DNA of 64,000 nucleotides. Origin: Leptospira brenneri. GTDB taxonomy: Bacteria > Spirochaetota > Leptospiria > Leptospirales > Leptospiraceae. Location: NCBI RefSeq assembly GCF_002812125.1, contig NZ_NPDQ01000007.1, positions 124,001-188,000 on the forward strand, given 5' to 3'. Positions within the stretch are counted from its first letter, which is position 1, and every line of letters begins with the position of its first letter. The position numbers were made by a program, and so were the translations under genes. Below, in pieces: positions 8,510 to 17,772 of the stretch. The notes under the pieces are model-generated. The model was not told the DNA's origin, did not search any database, and was given only the letters and a program-made list of their open reading frames with translations.

Positions 8510-10287
8510 GAAATGATCTCCTCTTTGATTTTTTTAGGAATGGTGAAAACAAACTTAGAACCAGAAACTCCATCACTCTCAGCAAACAAAGTCCCTCCGT
8601 TGACAGTAACAAATTCGTTACAAAGCAAAAGACCAATTCCATTTCCCGTTTCGCCTTGGGTACCGGTAGATTTAATGACTTCTCCGACCTTAAAAAGTTT
8701 ATCAAGGATAACCTTTGACATACCTACTCCAGAATCTAAAACGGAGACTTTCCAATCATCACCTTGATCTTTCGCTTGAATTAAAACTTTTCCGTTATTA
8801 TGACTGAACTTTAGTGCATTCGAAACTAAATTTCGCACCACTGTAACAATCATACGATCGTCACAGAAAACCATCGCATGAGAAGGAATCTCTACTTCTA
8901 AACTAATACCTTTACTGGAAGCACTCAAAGTAAACAATTCCAAACATTCTCTGACGATATTATCTAGCCGGTAATAATGTGGACGAAACTGTTCTTCACC
9001 TCTTTGTAACTTAGACCATTCTAAAAGGTTTTCTAATAAGGAAAAAACAGACTCCGTTGCATCAACAAGAGATTGTGTCATCCCCGCAAGAGCATCTTCC
9101 TTTTTTTTCATATCCTCATTTAAAACTTTAAGTAACATCTTAATTCCAGCAAGGGGGCCACGTAAATCATGAGATATGATTGATAAAAACCGATCCTTAG
9201 TACCGTTAGCTACCATGAGTTCACGGTTCACGTTAGACATTTGTTTTTCTAAATTTCTTTGTTCAGTATTGTCTCGAAAAACAAGAACCATTCCAATTTT
9301 TTTGCGATTTGCATCACGAATCTGTTTGGCGGTAACTTCCCAATATTTCTCGTCTTTTTCCCAAATCCATTTTGTGAGAGTACGTTTTTCAGAAAGATGA
9401 TCTAACTTAGAAATGATGCCGGGTGCAGAAGAAAAAAAATATTTATGCGAAAGTAAAGTGGAATTTTTTGAGGCAATCTGGAACAAATGTTCGGCGGCCA
9501 TATTCCAATCCACAATTCTATGGTTAAAATCAAGAATCACAACTGCTTCATCTAACTCATCTACAATTTCTCCCCGGACCAAAGGAACAAGATCAAACAT
9601 TCGATAGTATCCAATGGCAAAGAAAATTAGAATCACCTGCATTGTACTCATGACAGCGGTGATATTAAGTCCTGGCAGAGGTCGAAAACCTGATTTATGT
9701 AAAATCGCAGTGACCCAAATGAATAAATAAGAAAACAAAATCAACAGGTAACGTCGCCTTTCTGTTGATTTTGATATAAAAATACCTTTGATTAATAAAT
9801 ACGCAACAAATGAAGACCAACAAAAAGAAAAAAAATAAGAAACAATAAATCCACCTATATTAGTTTCCTGAACCCACTGAATCCTTCCATTGACATTCAC
9901 TAAATAAGTATCAAGTGTTAAAGTTTTAAAGATTGGATCCAAAACACAAATAGCTAATGTTAAAAGTGGTTGAATCGTTAAAAGAACCCAAAACTTCTTT
10001 GTCAACAAATGTTTGTTTTGTGTAAATTCTAATGAAACAAGAACCATTCCTAAGTTTGCAATGGCAACACCAATGTATAAAAGTGCAATAAAGGATCTGT
10101 GAAAATCAGGACTGATAAATACAAAATCAATTCCATAGAATCCGGTCCACATCATGGAACCGAAAACTAAAATTAAAAGGTATTTAACAAGGTCTAGGCG
10201 GAAGGATTTTAAAACGAAAAGCCCCAATACAAGATTGAAGCCGAATGCTAAAAATAAAAGTAGGCTATAAGGATGAAATTGCCACAA
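8506..10287 (-). CDS. membrane sensor histidine kinase with N-terminal 7TM domain and PAS
   Basis: The 593-residue protein starts with about seven hydrophobic helices (1-235) resembling the 7TM module found at the front of some histidine kinases. A PAS domain (about 240-350, with EAVVILDFNHRIVDWN and MVLVFRDNTEQ) follows. Then come the H-box SHDLRGPLAGIKML, the N-box RNLVSNALKFS, and the G-boxes DSGVGMS and TGNGIGLLL. All catalytic features are present. No response regulator gene is adjacent, so it is an orphan kinase. The start is TTG at 10287, one base after the bactofilin stop. The module 10887-7284 is tightly spaced and may be one transcript. Confidence 0.9.
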   Translation of the reverse strand: MWQFHPYSLLLFLAFGFNLVLGLFVLKSFRLDLVKYLLILVFGSMMWTGFYGIDFVFISPDFHRSFIALLYIGVAIANLGMVLVSLEFTQNKHLLTKKFWVLLTIQPLLTLAICVLDPIFKTLTLDTYLVNVNGRIQWVQETNIGGFIVSYFFSFCWSSFVAYLLIKGIFISKSTERRRYLLILFSYLFIWVTAILHKSGFRPLPGLNITAVMSTMQVILIFFAIGYYRMFDLVPLVRGEIVDELDEAVVILDFNHRIVDWNMAAEHLFQIASKNSTLLSHKYFFSSAPGIISKLDHLSEKRTLTKWIWEKDEKYWEVTAKQIRDANRKKIGMVLVFRDNTEQRNLEKQMSNVNRELMVANGTKDRFLSIISHDLRGPLAGIKMLLKVLNEDMKKKEDALAGMTQSLVDATESVFSLLENLLEWSKLQRGEEQFRPHYYRLDNIVRECLELFTLSASSKGISLEVEIPSHAMVFCDDRMIVTVVRNLVSNALKFSHNNGKVLIQAKDQGDDWKVSVLDSGVGMSKVILDKLFKVGEVIKSTGTQGETGNGIGLLLCNEFVTVNGGTLFAESDGVSGSKFVFTIPKKIKEEIIS

Positions 10288-10288
10288 A

Positions 10289-10657
10289 CTAAGATTCTTC
10301 GCTACTTAGCATTTCACAATTTCCGTCAAATACAACACCATCGGCAATTTGTAGTTTAGCGGTTCGAATGTTACCTTGCACTTTCCCAGTGGATAACATC
10401 TCCAATCTTTGTGTAGCAGTTACGTTTCCAATGATGGTACCACCAACAACAACGGTTCCGGCTTTGATGTTCGCCTTAACTCGTGCTCCTTCACTGATGA
10501 CTAGATAACCATCAGAGATGATTTCACCGGTGAAGTCGCCAGAGATTTGTAACGGTTTTTTAAAGGCTAAAGTTCCACTGAATGCTGTTTCTTTTCCGAG
10601 AATGGTGGCAATGACTCCGTGTTCGGTGATGGTTGTTTGCATTTCTTTTTTTGACAT
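10289..10657 (-). CDS. bactofilin (polymer-forming cytoskeletal protein)
   Basis: The 122-residue protein is a bactofilin domain with regularly spaced short strands forming a beta-helix, seen in TAFSGTLAFKKPLQISGDFTGEI, ARVKANIKAGTVVVGGTIIGNV and LEMLSTGKVQGNIRT. Bactofilins polymerise without nucleotide and scaffold cell-wall or shape-determining proteins. In helical spirochaetes they have been tied to cell shape. The gene lies between a small TPR gene and the histidine kinase gene, with gaps of five bases and one base, so it is probably co-expressed with both. Confidence 0.9.
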   Translation of the reverse strand: MSKKEMQTTITEHGVIATILGKETAFSGTLAFKKPLQISGDFTGEIISDGYLVISEGARVKANIKAGTVVVGGTIIGNVTATQRLEMLSTGKVQGNIRTAKLQIADGVVFDGNCEMLSSEES

Positions 10658-10662
10658 AGTTC

Positions 10663-10887
10663 CTATTTAGTTTTCATATTGTACACCCCATCCCAATCTT
10701 CTGGTGGGGGGTCTGCGATATAATCATCACAACGTTCGATGTATAATTTGGAAGGGCCATCTTCGGGATGAATCGCTAGTCCTTTTTTGAACTCTTCTTT
10801 TGCTTCTGCGAACTTTCGCGACTTATACAAAGAAAGAGCTTGGTTATAATGAACCAGAACTGCCTTCATTTTATCACTAACGATCAT
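10663..10887 (-). CDS. small TPR-like protein
   Basis: The 74-residue protein is one to two tetratricopeptide-like helix pairs: ALSLYKSRKFAEAKEEFKKGLAIHPEDGPSKLYIERC fits the TPR consensus. It has no signal peptide. The same sequence style occurs at the end of adenylate cyclase- and PP2C-type proteins in Leptospira, so this could be a free-standing adaptor. Its start forms an ATGA overlap with the acpS stop and its stop is five bases before the bactofilin start. Confidence 0.7.
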   Translation of the reverse strand: MIVSDKMKAVLVHYNQALSLYKSRKFAEAKEEFKKGLAIHPEDGPSKLYIERCDDYIADPPPEDWDGVYNMKTK

Positions 10888-11267
10888 TTGGGCTCCTTGT
10901 AAAAAACGACAACGGCAGTGGCGTAATGGTCAGCATGGCTGATGGAAACGGAACTGTTCGTAAATCCTTTCTCTCGGAAAAACTTCTCAGTTTTCCCATG
11001 GATGACTAGCGTTTTTTTACCAAAATTTGTACCAGCAAGTTCAATCTCCCGCATATCGGCCACTTCCCCAGGATTTAGGTTTAGGGCCTTAATGACGGCC
11101 TCTTTGCAGGCAAATCGACCCGCAAGGAAGGGGACGGGATCTTTGTGTTTGTGGCAATATTCCACTTCTTCTTCGGTAAAAACTCGCTTCAGGAACCGGT
11201 CCCCGTGTTTTTCTAGAAGTTCACGAATTCTCTGGTTTTCTACGATGTCGTTCCCGACGGATAACAT
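10884..11267 (-). CDS. acpS: holo-[acyl-carrier-protein] synthase
   Basis: The 127-residue protein matches AcpS length and motifs: GNDIVENQRI near the N-terminus holds the Mg-binding Asp, and FACKEAVIKAL (about 53-63) holds the second metal ligand and the CoA-contacting Lys. It transfers the 4'-phosphopantetheine arm from CoA to apo-ACP in the cytosol, which fatty-acid synthesis requires. It is followed by a TPR gene through an ATGA overlap. It lies eight bases downstream of the giant kinase gene, so it may be expressed from that transcript. Confidence 0.93.
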   Translation of the reverse strand: MLSVGNDIVENQRIRELLEKHGDRFLKRVFTEEEVEYCHKHKDPVPFLAGRFACKEAVIKALNLNPGEVADMREIELAGTNFGKKTLVIHGKTEKFFREKGFTNSSVSISHADHYATAVVVFYKEPK

Positions 11268-11275
11268 AAGATGAT

Positions 11276-14200
11276 TTATTTTCGCCGAAGTTCCAAGAGT
11301 CGAGCAAATAAAATATTGTTTTCTTTGTGGTAAGGACGCCTCAACTGCACTCTTTCCGAATAGTCAAAAGCCGCCGAAAAATCACCATTTTTAAACAATG
11401 CCTCGGCAATGTAGAAAAGTGTTAGGCTGTCCGATGGATTTTTTTGTATATATTTTACAGCAAATTCCAAAGGGAAGGCAGACATTCTGTATTCAGTATA
11501 CAAATAAATCTTTTGGACGGAAAGCGGGGCTTCGTGGATGGAATCAAAATTCCCTGAAATCATCCTTTCCACATCAGACCATTTTTTTTGTTTGTATAAA
11601 GTCAATGCTCTTAGGTAAACAAAATGTTTTGGATGGTTGTTTGGAATATGGATCGGTGATCCGTCACCCGTGTACTCCACTCGGATCAAAGACAAATCAT
11701 CAATTAACTCACCATGACTTTTAATAGCATCACGAATGGATTCTAAATCCCCTTGACCTTCTAGTGTTGTTTTAAGAAATAATTCATCATCCTCATTTAC
11801 TTCCATTTCGATTTCAGAACCAATGAGGATATCATCTCGGCCATCGGAACCAATCAACAATACATCTCCTTTTTCTAACTGGAAGGTATTGATTTGCAGA
11901 GCCTTTTTAGATGCTAACAACCCTAACTTCGCACAAACATAGTTATGTGGTAGGAAAAAAGTATTACGATTACGATAAATTACCGGTCTTGGATGCTCTG
12001 CATTGAGGAAATAGAAAAAACCTGTTTCATCATCAATCAAACAAAGAAACATAGATATAAGCATTGAACCATCAAAGGTCACAAGTGTGTTATGTAATTC
12101 GATGTAAGCATTACTCACCCATTTTTCGGGAGTGATGTCACGACCTTCATCGGACTGCCCATTTCTTTTAATGATGGCTTCAAATACGGATCCAATCACA
12201 AGAGCCCCGCTCGCTCCTTGCATGGACTTACCCATAGCATCACCATTCAAAACAACAATATACTTCTTATCTTGCAACTGGATAGAGGAAGATACACATA
12301 GATCCCCACCAATTTCAGAACTCCACTGCTTATAAGAAAATTTCTTTTTTTGTTCGGTAAGGAACTGAATTTTCATATTCGATGAACTAGCATGATTTTG
12401 TGTTAATGGTTCAATCAGTAATGAAGCTAAAAAATAATCGCCATCCTGTTGCTCTTTCAAACCCTTAACTTCCGTTAACGCATAATTCAATTCTTTAGTT
12501 CGCTCATCAACTTTTTGTTCTAGGTTAGTATAAAGAAGAGAGTTCTCAATTGAAACAGCAATTTGCGAAGATAAAATTTTAAGAATTTCCACACGACCAG
12601 GAGTGAATGCATCTGTAGTAAGATTGTTCTCCAAATAAACAATACCCACCACAGTCCCATGGCTCAAAATTGGATAACAAAGTAGAGATTTAGGAAGGGT
12701 CATTTTTACATAAGGATCATTTTTAAAATCCCCTTCCCTAGCAGCATCTCCACAAATCACAACAAGCCCTGTTCTCACCACATAACCAATAATTTGCGAA
12801 GGAATTTTATTCTGATTCACATAAGCAACAGGCTCTAAAAAATCAATGGCAAAAGGAGATTCTGAATAAACAAAAACAGATTCTTTTTCTGCCTCTGATT
12901 CGGCCAAAACCTGCCACCCTGAGTCAGATTTTAAAATAAAATATCCCCTCTCCGCACCAGCATTCTCAATTAGAATTTTCATCATCTTTTCCAAAAGACG
13001 ATTGAGCTGAATTTCTCCAGAAATAGTTTGAGATGCTTTGATTACCGTATTGATATCTAAGGAAGAACCGACATCACCAAAAATATCTTTGGTTGTACTA
13101 AACAAGGAAAGGCTATCCGTAGAATCAGTTCGGAAGTTTCTCCCAATGTATTTTTTTAACGCGATATGATTGGCTTCTAGTTGTTTTACCTTAGACAAAA
13201 ATCCATATTTACCATATCGGTAATGTGCTTCCACCAAATGTAGGTTACTGTATTGTTCAAACCCTGTTTCCTTCCACATTCGAACCAGAAATTCGTTTGC
13301 TATTGCTTCTTCTAAAATATAACTAAATTCTCGAGCGGAAGAAATGGCTGCCTTACAAGCAATCACTGCTTGTGTTTTTTCATTTGCAATATAAAGTAAT
13401 AAAGCCGAGATAATTTCATATTTATGAGCAAAATTTTCAGGAGAACTTTTTGCCCATACCTTCATTCGTTTTCCAAAATTCACTAATCTCTTTTTGAGAG
13501 CAGCTTTCGTCACTCCAGGAGGAGTTTGATCATCAACAATGAGAGAAAAGGCGACAAGAGCCCCAAAAAACACATGTTCAGGAACAAACATCATTCCGAA
13601 CATTGCACCTTCCAAAGAATCCAATTTTAAAGAATATTCATAAGCCTTTAATTTATCACCTAGGAAATACTCAATTCGCAACTTACATAAGTTATAGTCA
13701 AAAAGAGCATTTGCATTTCCAGTAGCCAACCATTCAGAAACAGTTTCCGATTCGGAAAAATACCGACCCTCTAAATTCATTGGGTCAGCAGATTCCCCTC
13801 TCATATTCTCAACCAATTGAAGATTTAAACGATGTACCTGATAAGCATGGTTTTGGCGTAAACTGAGAAGTGAGGCATCGTAACGAAGTTGGCTTTTATA
13901 AAGGTCTTCCAAGTTTTCCCGAAACAACATACCTTGGAAATGGATATTATTTAAAGAATAAGCCGAGTATTGTAAATCTCCTGTTTCCATTCCGGCAAGA
14001 AAACTATCCCAAAATATAGAACGTCCATCTCTCGCATGATTTTTCCAAGGAGCAATCATACATGCAAACATAAACAAAGTTCGACATCTAAAAGTTCTAG
14101 CATCTAAGGAATCAAGTAACCGAACACCTAACTGGCCAAATTTTAATCCATCTTCATAATTACCAAGGCCAGAACCTTGGATCATTCCCATAGCACAGAA

Positions 14201-16990
14201 CCCAAAGGCACTGATCTCAGATAATCCATATCGGAGAGTATGGTTGACCAATTTCAAAACAATCACTGGAAATAAATTTGGTTCTGCTAAAAAAGAAGGA
14301 GCAATACAAGCATTGAGAAGTCTCATGATTGCTAAATATTTTGGATCTTCTGAAACGGGGAGGTTTTCCAAACTTTCGATAGTCTTTCGACCTAATTTAA
14401 GTTTAAACTTTAAAATTTCACTAAGTGGAGATAGAGGAGTTGCTTTTTTGGGTAATCTTACCCCGACAAGTTTTAATGCTTGTTTAAGAGTTTCTAAGAC
14501 CTCTTTCATTTTGTTTTGAGTCACAAGCATTGATGATTGAAGCTCATAAACTAAAATTTTATCCAAATCGTTTCGTACGAAACTTAGAATATAATTAAAA
14601 CTTTTTTCGGCAGCTTCAAAGTTCTTAGAGAGATAGGCCGATCTTGCATAAGCTAAATGTAATTTCAGAGTGTTTTCATATTCAGAACTCCACTCATTGT
14701 CAGACATAAGCCCAACCATTCTATCGAAAAAAGTAAAAGCAGCATCATAAGCGGATGAATTTAATGCTTTAAATCCAGCCTTCTCATTTAACACTCGCAA
14801 CTCGGCCAATTCTTCACTTCCCTTCATCTGGGAAGCACCCAAATTCAGTTGGTTCACAATTGTAAACAGATGATCTTCTAACTTATACTTATAAAGAATA
14901 GAAAGATAAGTTTTCCCTATTTTATAATGAAGTTTAGATTTTTCTTCAGGAGAAATAATTTTGTAGATTGCTTCCCTGATTTTATCATGAGTGAAATTTG
15001 CATCCTCTAACCCAAGAATTAAAAATTCTTCATTAGCAAGAGAAACCAAATCCATGGAAGCCTTATGGTAAGGCCTCTCCGCGATGGTTGCATAAATATC
15101 ATGGCGGAACCAGTTCCCGATACAGGCAGTAAGTTTTAACGCTTCTACCAACTCAGGGGTTTGTAAATTAATTTTATCTATGATTAAATCGATAACATTA
15201 TCAGAAATATTAACTGAATCAATTTTATCTTTATCCCAAGACCAATGATCATCCGCAAAATAAATATAAGATCTCTCATAGAGATTCTTAAACATTTCAT
15301 TCACATGAAATGGATTTCCTTTTGTTTTTTTCCAAAGAACTTCGGCAATAGGTCGAATTTCAGACTCAGGAACAACTAAGGTTTCCGAAACAAGGGAAGC
15401 AACATCCCTTTCACGAAGTGGCTCCAATCGAATCTCAGTAACAGGGATTAGATGTTCACGAAGTTCTTCTAGTAAACGAAAAAACGGATCTGTGGGGAAT
15501 ACTTCATTGTCACGATAAGATAAAATAATAAAAAAATGAGAAATTTCAGGATCTGTGAGAACTTCCTTCAAAAGAAGAATACTTGAAGAGTCTGCCCACT
15601 GCATATCATCCAGAAAAAGAACAACAGGATGTTCTTTCGTACAAATGGTACGCAAAAATTTTCGAAACACTAAATGAAATCGATTTTCTGTTTCTATTCC
15701 ATCCAGTTCTGGGGGAGCTGTCTTCTCCCCTAACAACTGTGACAACTCTGGAACCACATCAATGATCAACTTTGCATTTGCACCCAGAGCATCGTTCAGA
15801 ATGCGATTCCATTCTTTTACCGAAGATTCACTTTCAGAAAGTAATTGGCGCACAAGTCCTTGTAAGGCCAAATTGATCGCACGATAAGGAATTGATTTTT
15901 TATATAAATCAAATTTCCCAGAAGTAAAATATGCCTTTTCTCGGGTTACTGGTTTTTGAATTTCATTGATGAGAGCAGACTTTCCAATCCCAGAACGCCC
16001 AGAGATCAGAAAAATTTCTATCCGACCTTCTGTTGCATCCAGAAACTTTTCTTCAAAAATTTGAAGTTGGTTTTCTCTTCCATATAATTTTTTTGGAATT
16101 TGAAACCGAGAAGATTTATCATTTTTTGCAAGTTCCATTTGGAACTGATGTAGTGCGTCTCGCCCATTTCCTAAAAGAACAGACTGGATTGCAGAAAGAT
16201 CAGAAAGTAAACCAGTAGCTGTTTGATAACGATCTTCTGGATTTTTTTCCAAAAGTTTCATAATCAGATCAGAGATAATTTTTGGTGCACCACTTCTCTC
16301 TTGTGGTGAAAGAGGAGTTTTTGCTAGATGGGCATGAACCATCTCCAAACTATCCGTGTATAAAAATGGTAGATCACCAGTAATTAACTGGTATAAGGTG
16401 ACACCGAAGGAATAAAAATCTGTTCTATAATCTACAGTTCGGTTCATTCGTCCTGTTTGTTCAGGAGAGATGTGAGCCAAAGTACCCGTTAAATTCTGAT
16501 TCATCGGAAGATAAAAATTCCGGTGAGTGAGAAGAGTGGCTGAACCAAAATCAATGATCTTTAAGTCACCGGTATCTGGATTATAAATTATATTTTGTGC
16601 TTTGATATCATTGTGTACAATTTTTGCTTTATGAATATCAATTAATGCCTTACAAACTTCGATAGCAATATTCAAAAAAGTTGCAATATTACTATATTTA
16701 CCACTTAACTGTAATTTGGCGAGATCGGTATACCCAACATGTGGGAAAACAATGGCAACAGTATTTTGATAAGATTCTAGATCTAAAGGTCTTAATGTAT
16801 AATGGGAATCAATGGATCGTAGGATTTCAAATTCACTTTTAAAGCGAGTGATCTCCTGGTTGTCCGGATAGTCGCGATTCAGTAACTTAATCACAACGGG
16901 ATTTCCGGATGAAGATTCTCCGATATAAACGGAACTCCTTTTTCCTAAATGGAATTCCTTAATTGCTTTATATTTCCCTACTGTGAACAC
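11276..16990 (-). CDS. Ser/Thr kinase - AAA ATPase - GAF - PP2C phosphatase multidomain protein
   Basis: The 1,904-residue protein has a Ser/Thr kinase domain (1-270) with Lys35, an HND catalytic loop at 126-128 (not HRD) and DFG at 147-149. An AAA_16-type ATPase follows, with P-loop GRSGIGKS at 331-338 and a Walker B LFLDDMQW. A long helical TPR-like region runs to about 1,320. A GAF domain (about 1,340-1,500, with GAERGYFIL) precedes a SpoIIE-type PP2C domain (EIGGDLCVSS, LNGDAMGKSMQGA, LIGSDGRDD), and a short TPR end closes it. The kinase-AAA-GAF layout is known from giant kinases such as cyanobacterial HstK, which end in a histidine kinase; here a phosphatase takes that place. No membrane segment is seen. 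The start is GTG at 16990 with AAGGG upstream. Confidence 0.9.
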   Translation of the reverse strand: MFTVGKYKAIKEFHLGKRSSVYIGESSSGNPVVIKLLNRDYPDNQEITRFKSEFEILRSIDSHYTLRPLDLESYQNTVAIVFPHVGYTDLAKLQLSGKYSNIATFLNIAIEVCKALIDIHKAKIVHNDIKAQNIIYNPDTGDLKIIDFGSATLLTHRNFYLPMNQNLTGTLAHISPEQTGRMNRTVDYRTDFYSFGVTLYQLITGDLPFLYTDSLEMVHAHLAKTPLSPQERSGAPKIISDLIMKLLEKNPEDRYQTATGLLSDLSAIQSVLLGNGRDALHQFQMELAKNDKSSRFQIPKKLYGRENQLQIFEEKFLDATEGRIEIFLISGRSGIGKSALINEIQKPVTREKAYFTSGKFDLYKKSIPYRAINLALQGLVRQLLSESESSVKEWNRILNDALGANAKLIIDVVPELSQLLGEKTAPPELDGIETENRFHLVFRKFLRTICTKEHPVVLFLDDMQWADSSSILLLKEVLTDPEISHFFIILSYRDNEVFPTDPFFRLLEELREHLIPVTEIRLEPLRERDVASLVSETLVVPESEIRPIAEVLWKKTKGNPFHVNEMFKNLYERSYIYFADDHWSWDKDKIDSVNISDNVIDLIIDKINLQTPELVEALKLTACIGNWFRHDIYATIAERPYHKASMDLVSLANEEFLILGLEDANFTHDKIREAIYKIISPEEKSKLHYKIGKTYLSILYKYKLEDHLFTIVNQLNLGASQMKGSEELAELRVLNEKAGFKALNSSAYDAAFTFFDRMVGLMSDNEWSSEYENTLKLHLAYARSAYLSKNFEAAEKSFNYILSFVRNDLDKILVYELQSSMLVTQNKMKEVLETLKQALKLVGVRLPKKATPLSPLSEILKFKLKLGRKTIESLENLPVSEDPKYLAIMRLLNACIAPSFLAEPNLFPVIVLKLVNHTLRYGLSEISAFGFCAMGMIQGSGLGNYEDGLKFGQLGVRLLDSLDARTFRCRTLFMFACMIAPWKNHARDGRSIFWDSFLAGMETGDLQYSAYSLNNIHFQGMLFRENLEDLYKSQLRYDASLLSLRQNHAYQVHRLNLQLVENMRGESADPMNLEGRYFSESETVSEWLATGNANALFDYNLCKLRIEYFLGDKLKAYEYSLKLDSLEGAMFGMMFVPEHVFFGALVAFSLIVDDQTPPGVTKAALKKRLVNFGKRMKVWAKSSPENFAHKYEIISALLLYIANEKTQAVIACKAAISSAREFSYILEEAIANEFLVRMWKETGFEQYSNLHLVEAHYRYGKYGFLSKVKQLEANHIALKKYIGRNFRTDSTDSLSLFSTTKDIFGDVGSSLDINTVIKASQTISGEIQLNRLLEKMMKILIENAGAERGYFILKSDSGWQVLAESEAEKESVFVYSESPFAIDFLEPVAYVNQNKIPSQIIGYVVRTGLVVICGDAAREGDFKNDPYVKMTLPKSLLCYPILSHGTVVGIVYLENNLTTDAFTPGRVEILKILSSQIAVSIENSLLYTNLEQKVDERTKELNYALTEVKGLKEQQDGDYFLASLLIEPLTQNHASSSNMKIQFLTEQKKKFSYKQWSSEIGGDLCVSSSIQLQDKKYIVVLNGDAMGKSMQGASGALVIGSVFEAIIKRNGQSDEGRDITPEKWVSNAYIELHNTLVTFDGSMLISMFLCLIDDETGFFYFLNAEHPRPVIYRNRNTFFLPHNYVCAKLGLLASKKALQINTFQLEKGDVLLIGSDGRDDILIGSEIEMEVNEDDELFLKTTLEGQGDLESIRDAIKSHGELIDDLSLIRVEYTGDGSPIHIPNNHPKHFVYLRALTLYKQKKWSDVERMISGNFDSIHEAPLSVQKIYLYTEYRMSAFPLEFAVKYIQKNPSDSLTLFYIAEALFKNGDFSAAFDYSERVQLRRPYHKENNILFARLLELRRK

Positions 16991-17007
16991 AAAAATCCCT
17001 TATCTAG

Positions 17008-17772
17008 TTATCTAGCTGTTTTGCCACCGTCGACAGGTATCACAGCCCCAGTGATGAAGGCAGCGCCATCGGTAGACAACCAGACACAAGTTTTTGCAAC
17101 TTCTTCTGGAGTTGCCATTCTACCCAAAGCGTAAGATTTCATCCTTTCCTTTTTTACCTCTTCCGGGTTAGGTACATTGGCATAAAAAACATCATCCATT
17201 TCTGTTTGGATCCCGCCAGGACAAAGAGCTACAACCCGAATTCCGGAAGATCCGTATTCCAGAGCGGCGGACTTAGTAAGTCCAATGATTCCATGTTTAG
17301 TCATCGAATAAGGACCCGCTTTTTCTTTTCCTCGAACACCAAGTGCCGAAGAAACATTGATAATGACTCCCCCTTTCCCTTGAGCCAAAAATTGTTTTAA
17401 CTCAAATTGCATAGAAAGAAAGGTTCCTTTTAAATTTACATCCATTACAGAATCAAAAATATCTAATGGATAATCTGCAGTTGCCTTCAAAACCCCAGAA
17501 ATTCCTGCATTGTTGACCGCAACATCAACAGAACCATACTTTGAGACAATTGATTCAACAAAATTACGAACTGCTTCCGATTGTGTGACATCACAACGGA
17601 CGAACATTCCCGTTCCACCTTGTTTTTCCAGGAGAGCCAGGGTTTCTTCCCCTTCTTGTTTTCTTCTCCCGCAAAATCCAACCACATAACCAGCGTTTGC
17701 AAATTCAAGGACGATGGATCTTCCTAAACCAGAGGTCCCTCCGGTTACTAATGCTACTTTTTTTCCGCTCAT
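17008..17772 (-). CDS. SDR-family oxidoreductase (classical type)
   Basis: This 254-residue protein has the classical SDR arrangement: TGGTSGLG (about 10-17), CGRR after beta-2, NNAGIS (about 89-94), SSALG with the catalytic Ser, and the YSMTK catalytic pair (about 155-159). The C-terminal GAVIPVDGG is typical of glucose 1-dehydrogenase and 3-oxoacyl-ACP reductase-like members. The length is standard. The substrate cannot be read from sequence. Its ATG overlaps the stop of the upstream PilZ-like gene (ATGA at 17769-17772), so the two are probably co-translated. Confidence 0.85.
   Translation of the reverse strand: MSGKKVALVTGGTSGLGRSIVLEFANAGYVVGFCGRRKQEGEETLALLEKQGGTGMFVRCDVTQSEAVRNFVESIVSKYGSVDVAVNNAGISGVLKATADYPLDIFDSVMDVNLKGTFLSMQFELKQFLAQGKGGVIINVSSALGVRGKEKAGPYSMTKHGIIGLTKSAALEYGSSGIRVVALCPGGIQTEMDDVFYANVPNPEEVKKERMKSYALGRMATPEEVAKTCVWLSTDGAAFITGAVIPVDGGKTAR

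Noticed and set aside
126..16990. The HND loop of the giant kinase suggesting a dead pseudokinase
   Set aside because: The catalytic Asp and Lys and the DFG motif are intact; only the Arg of HRD is replaced, as in other active non-RD kinases.
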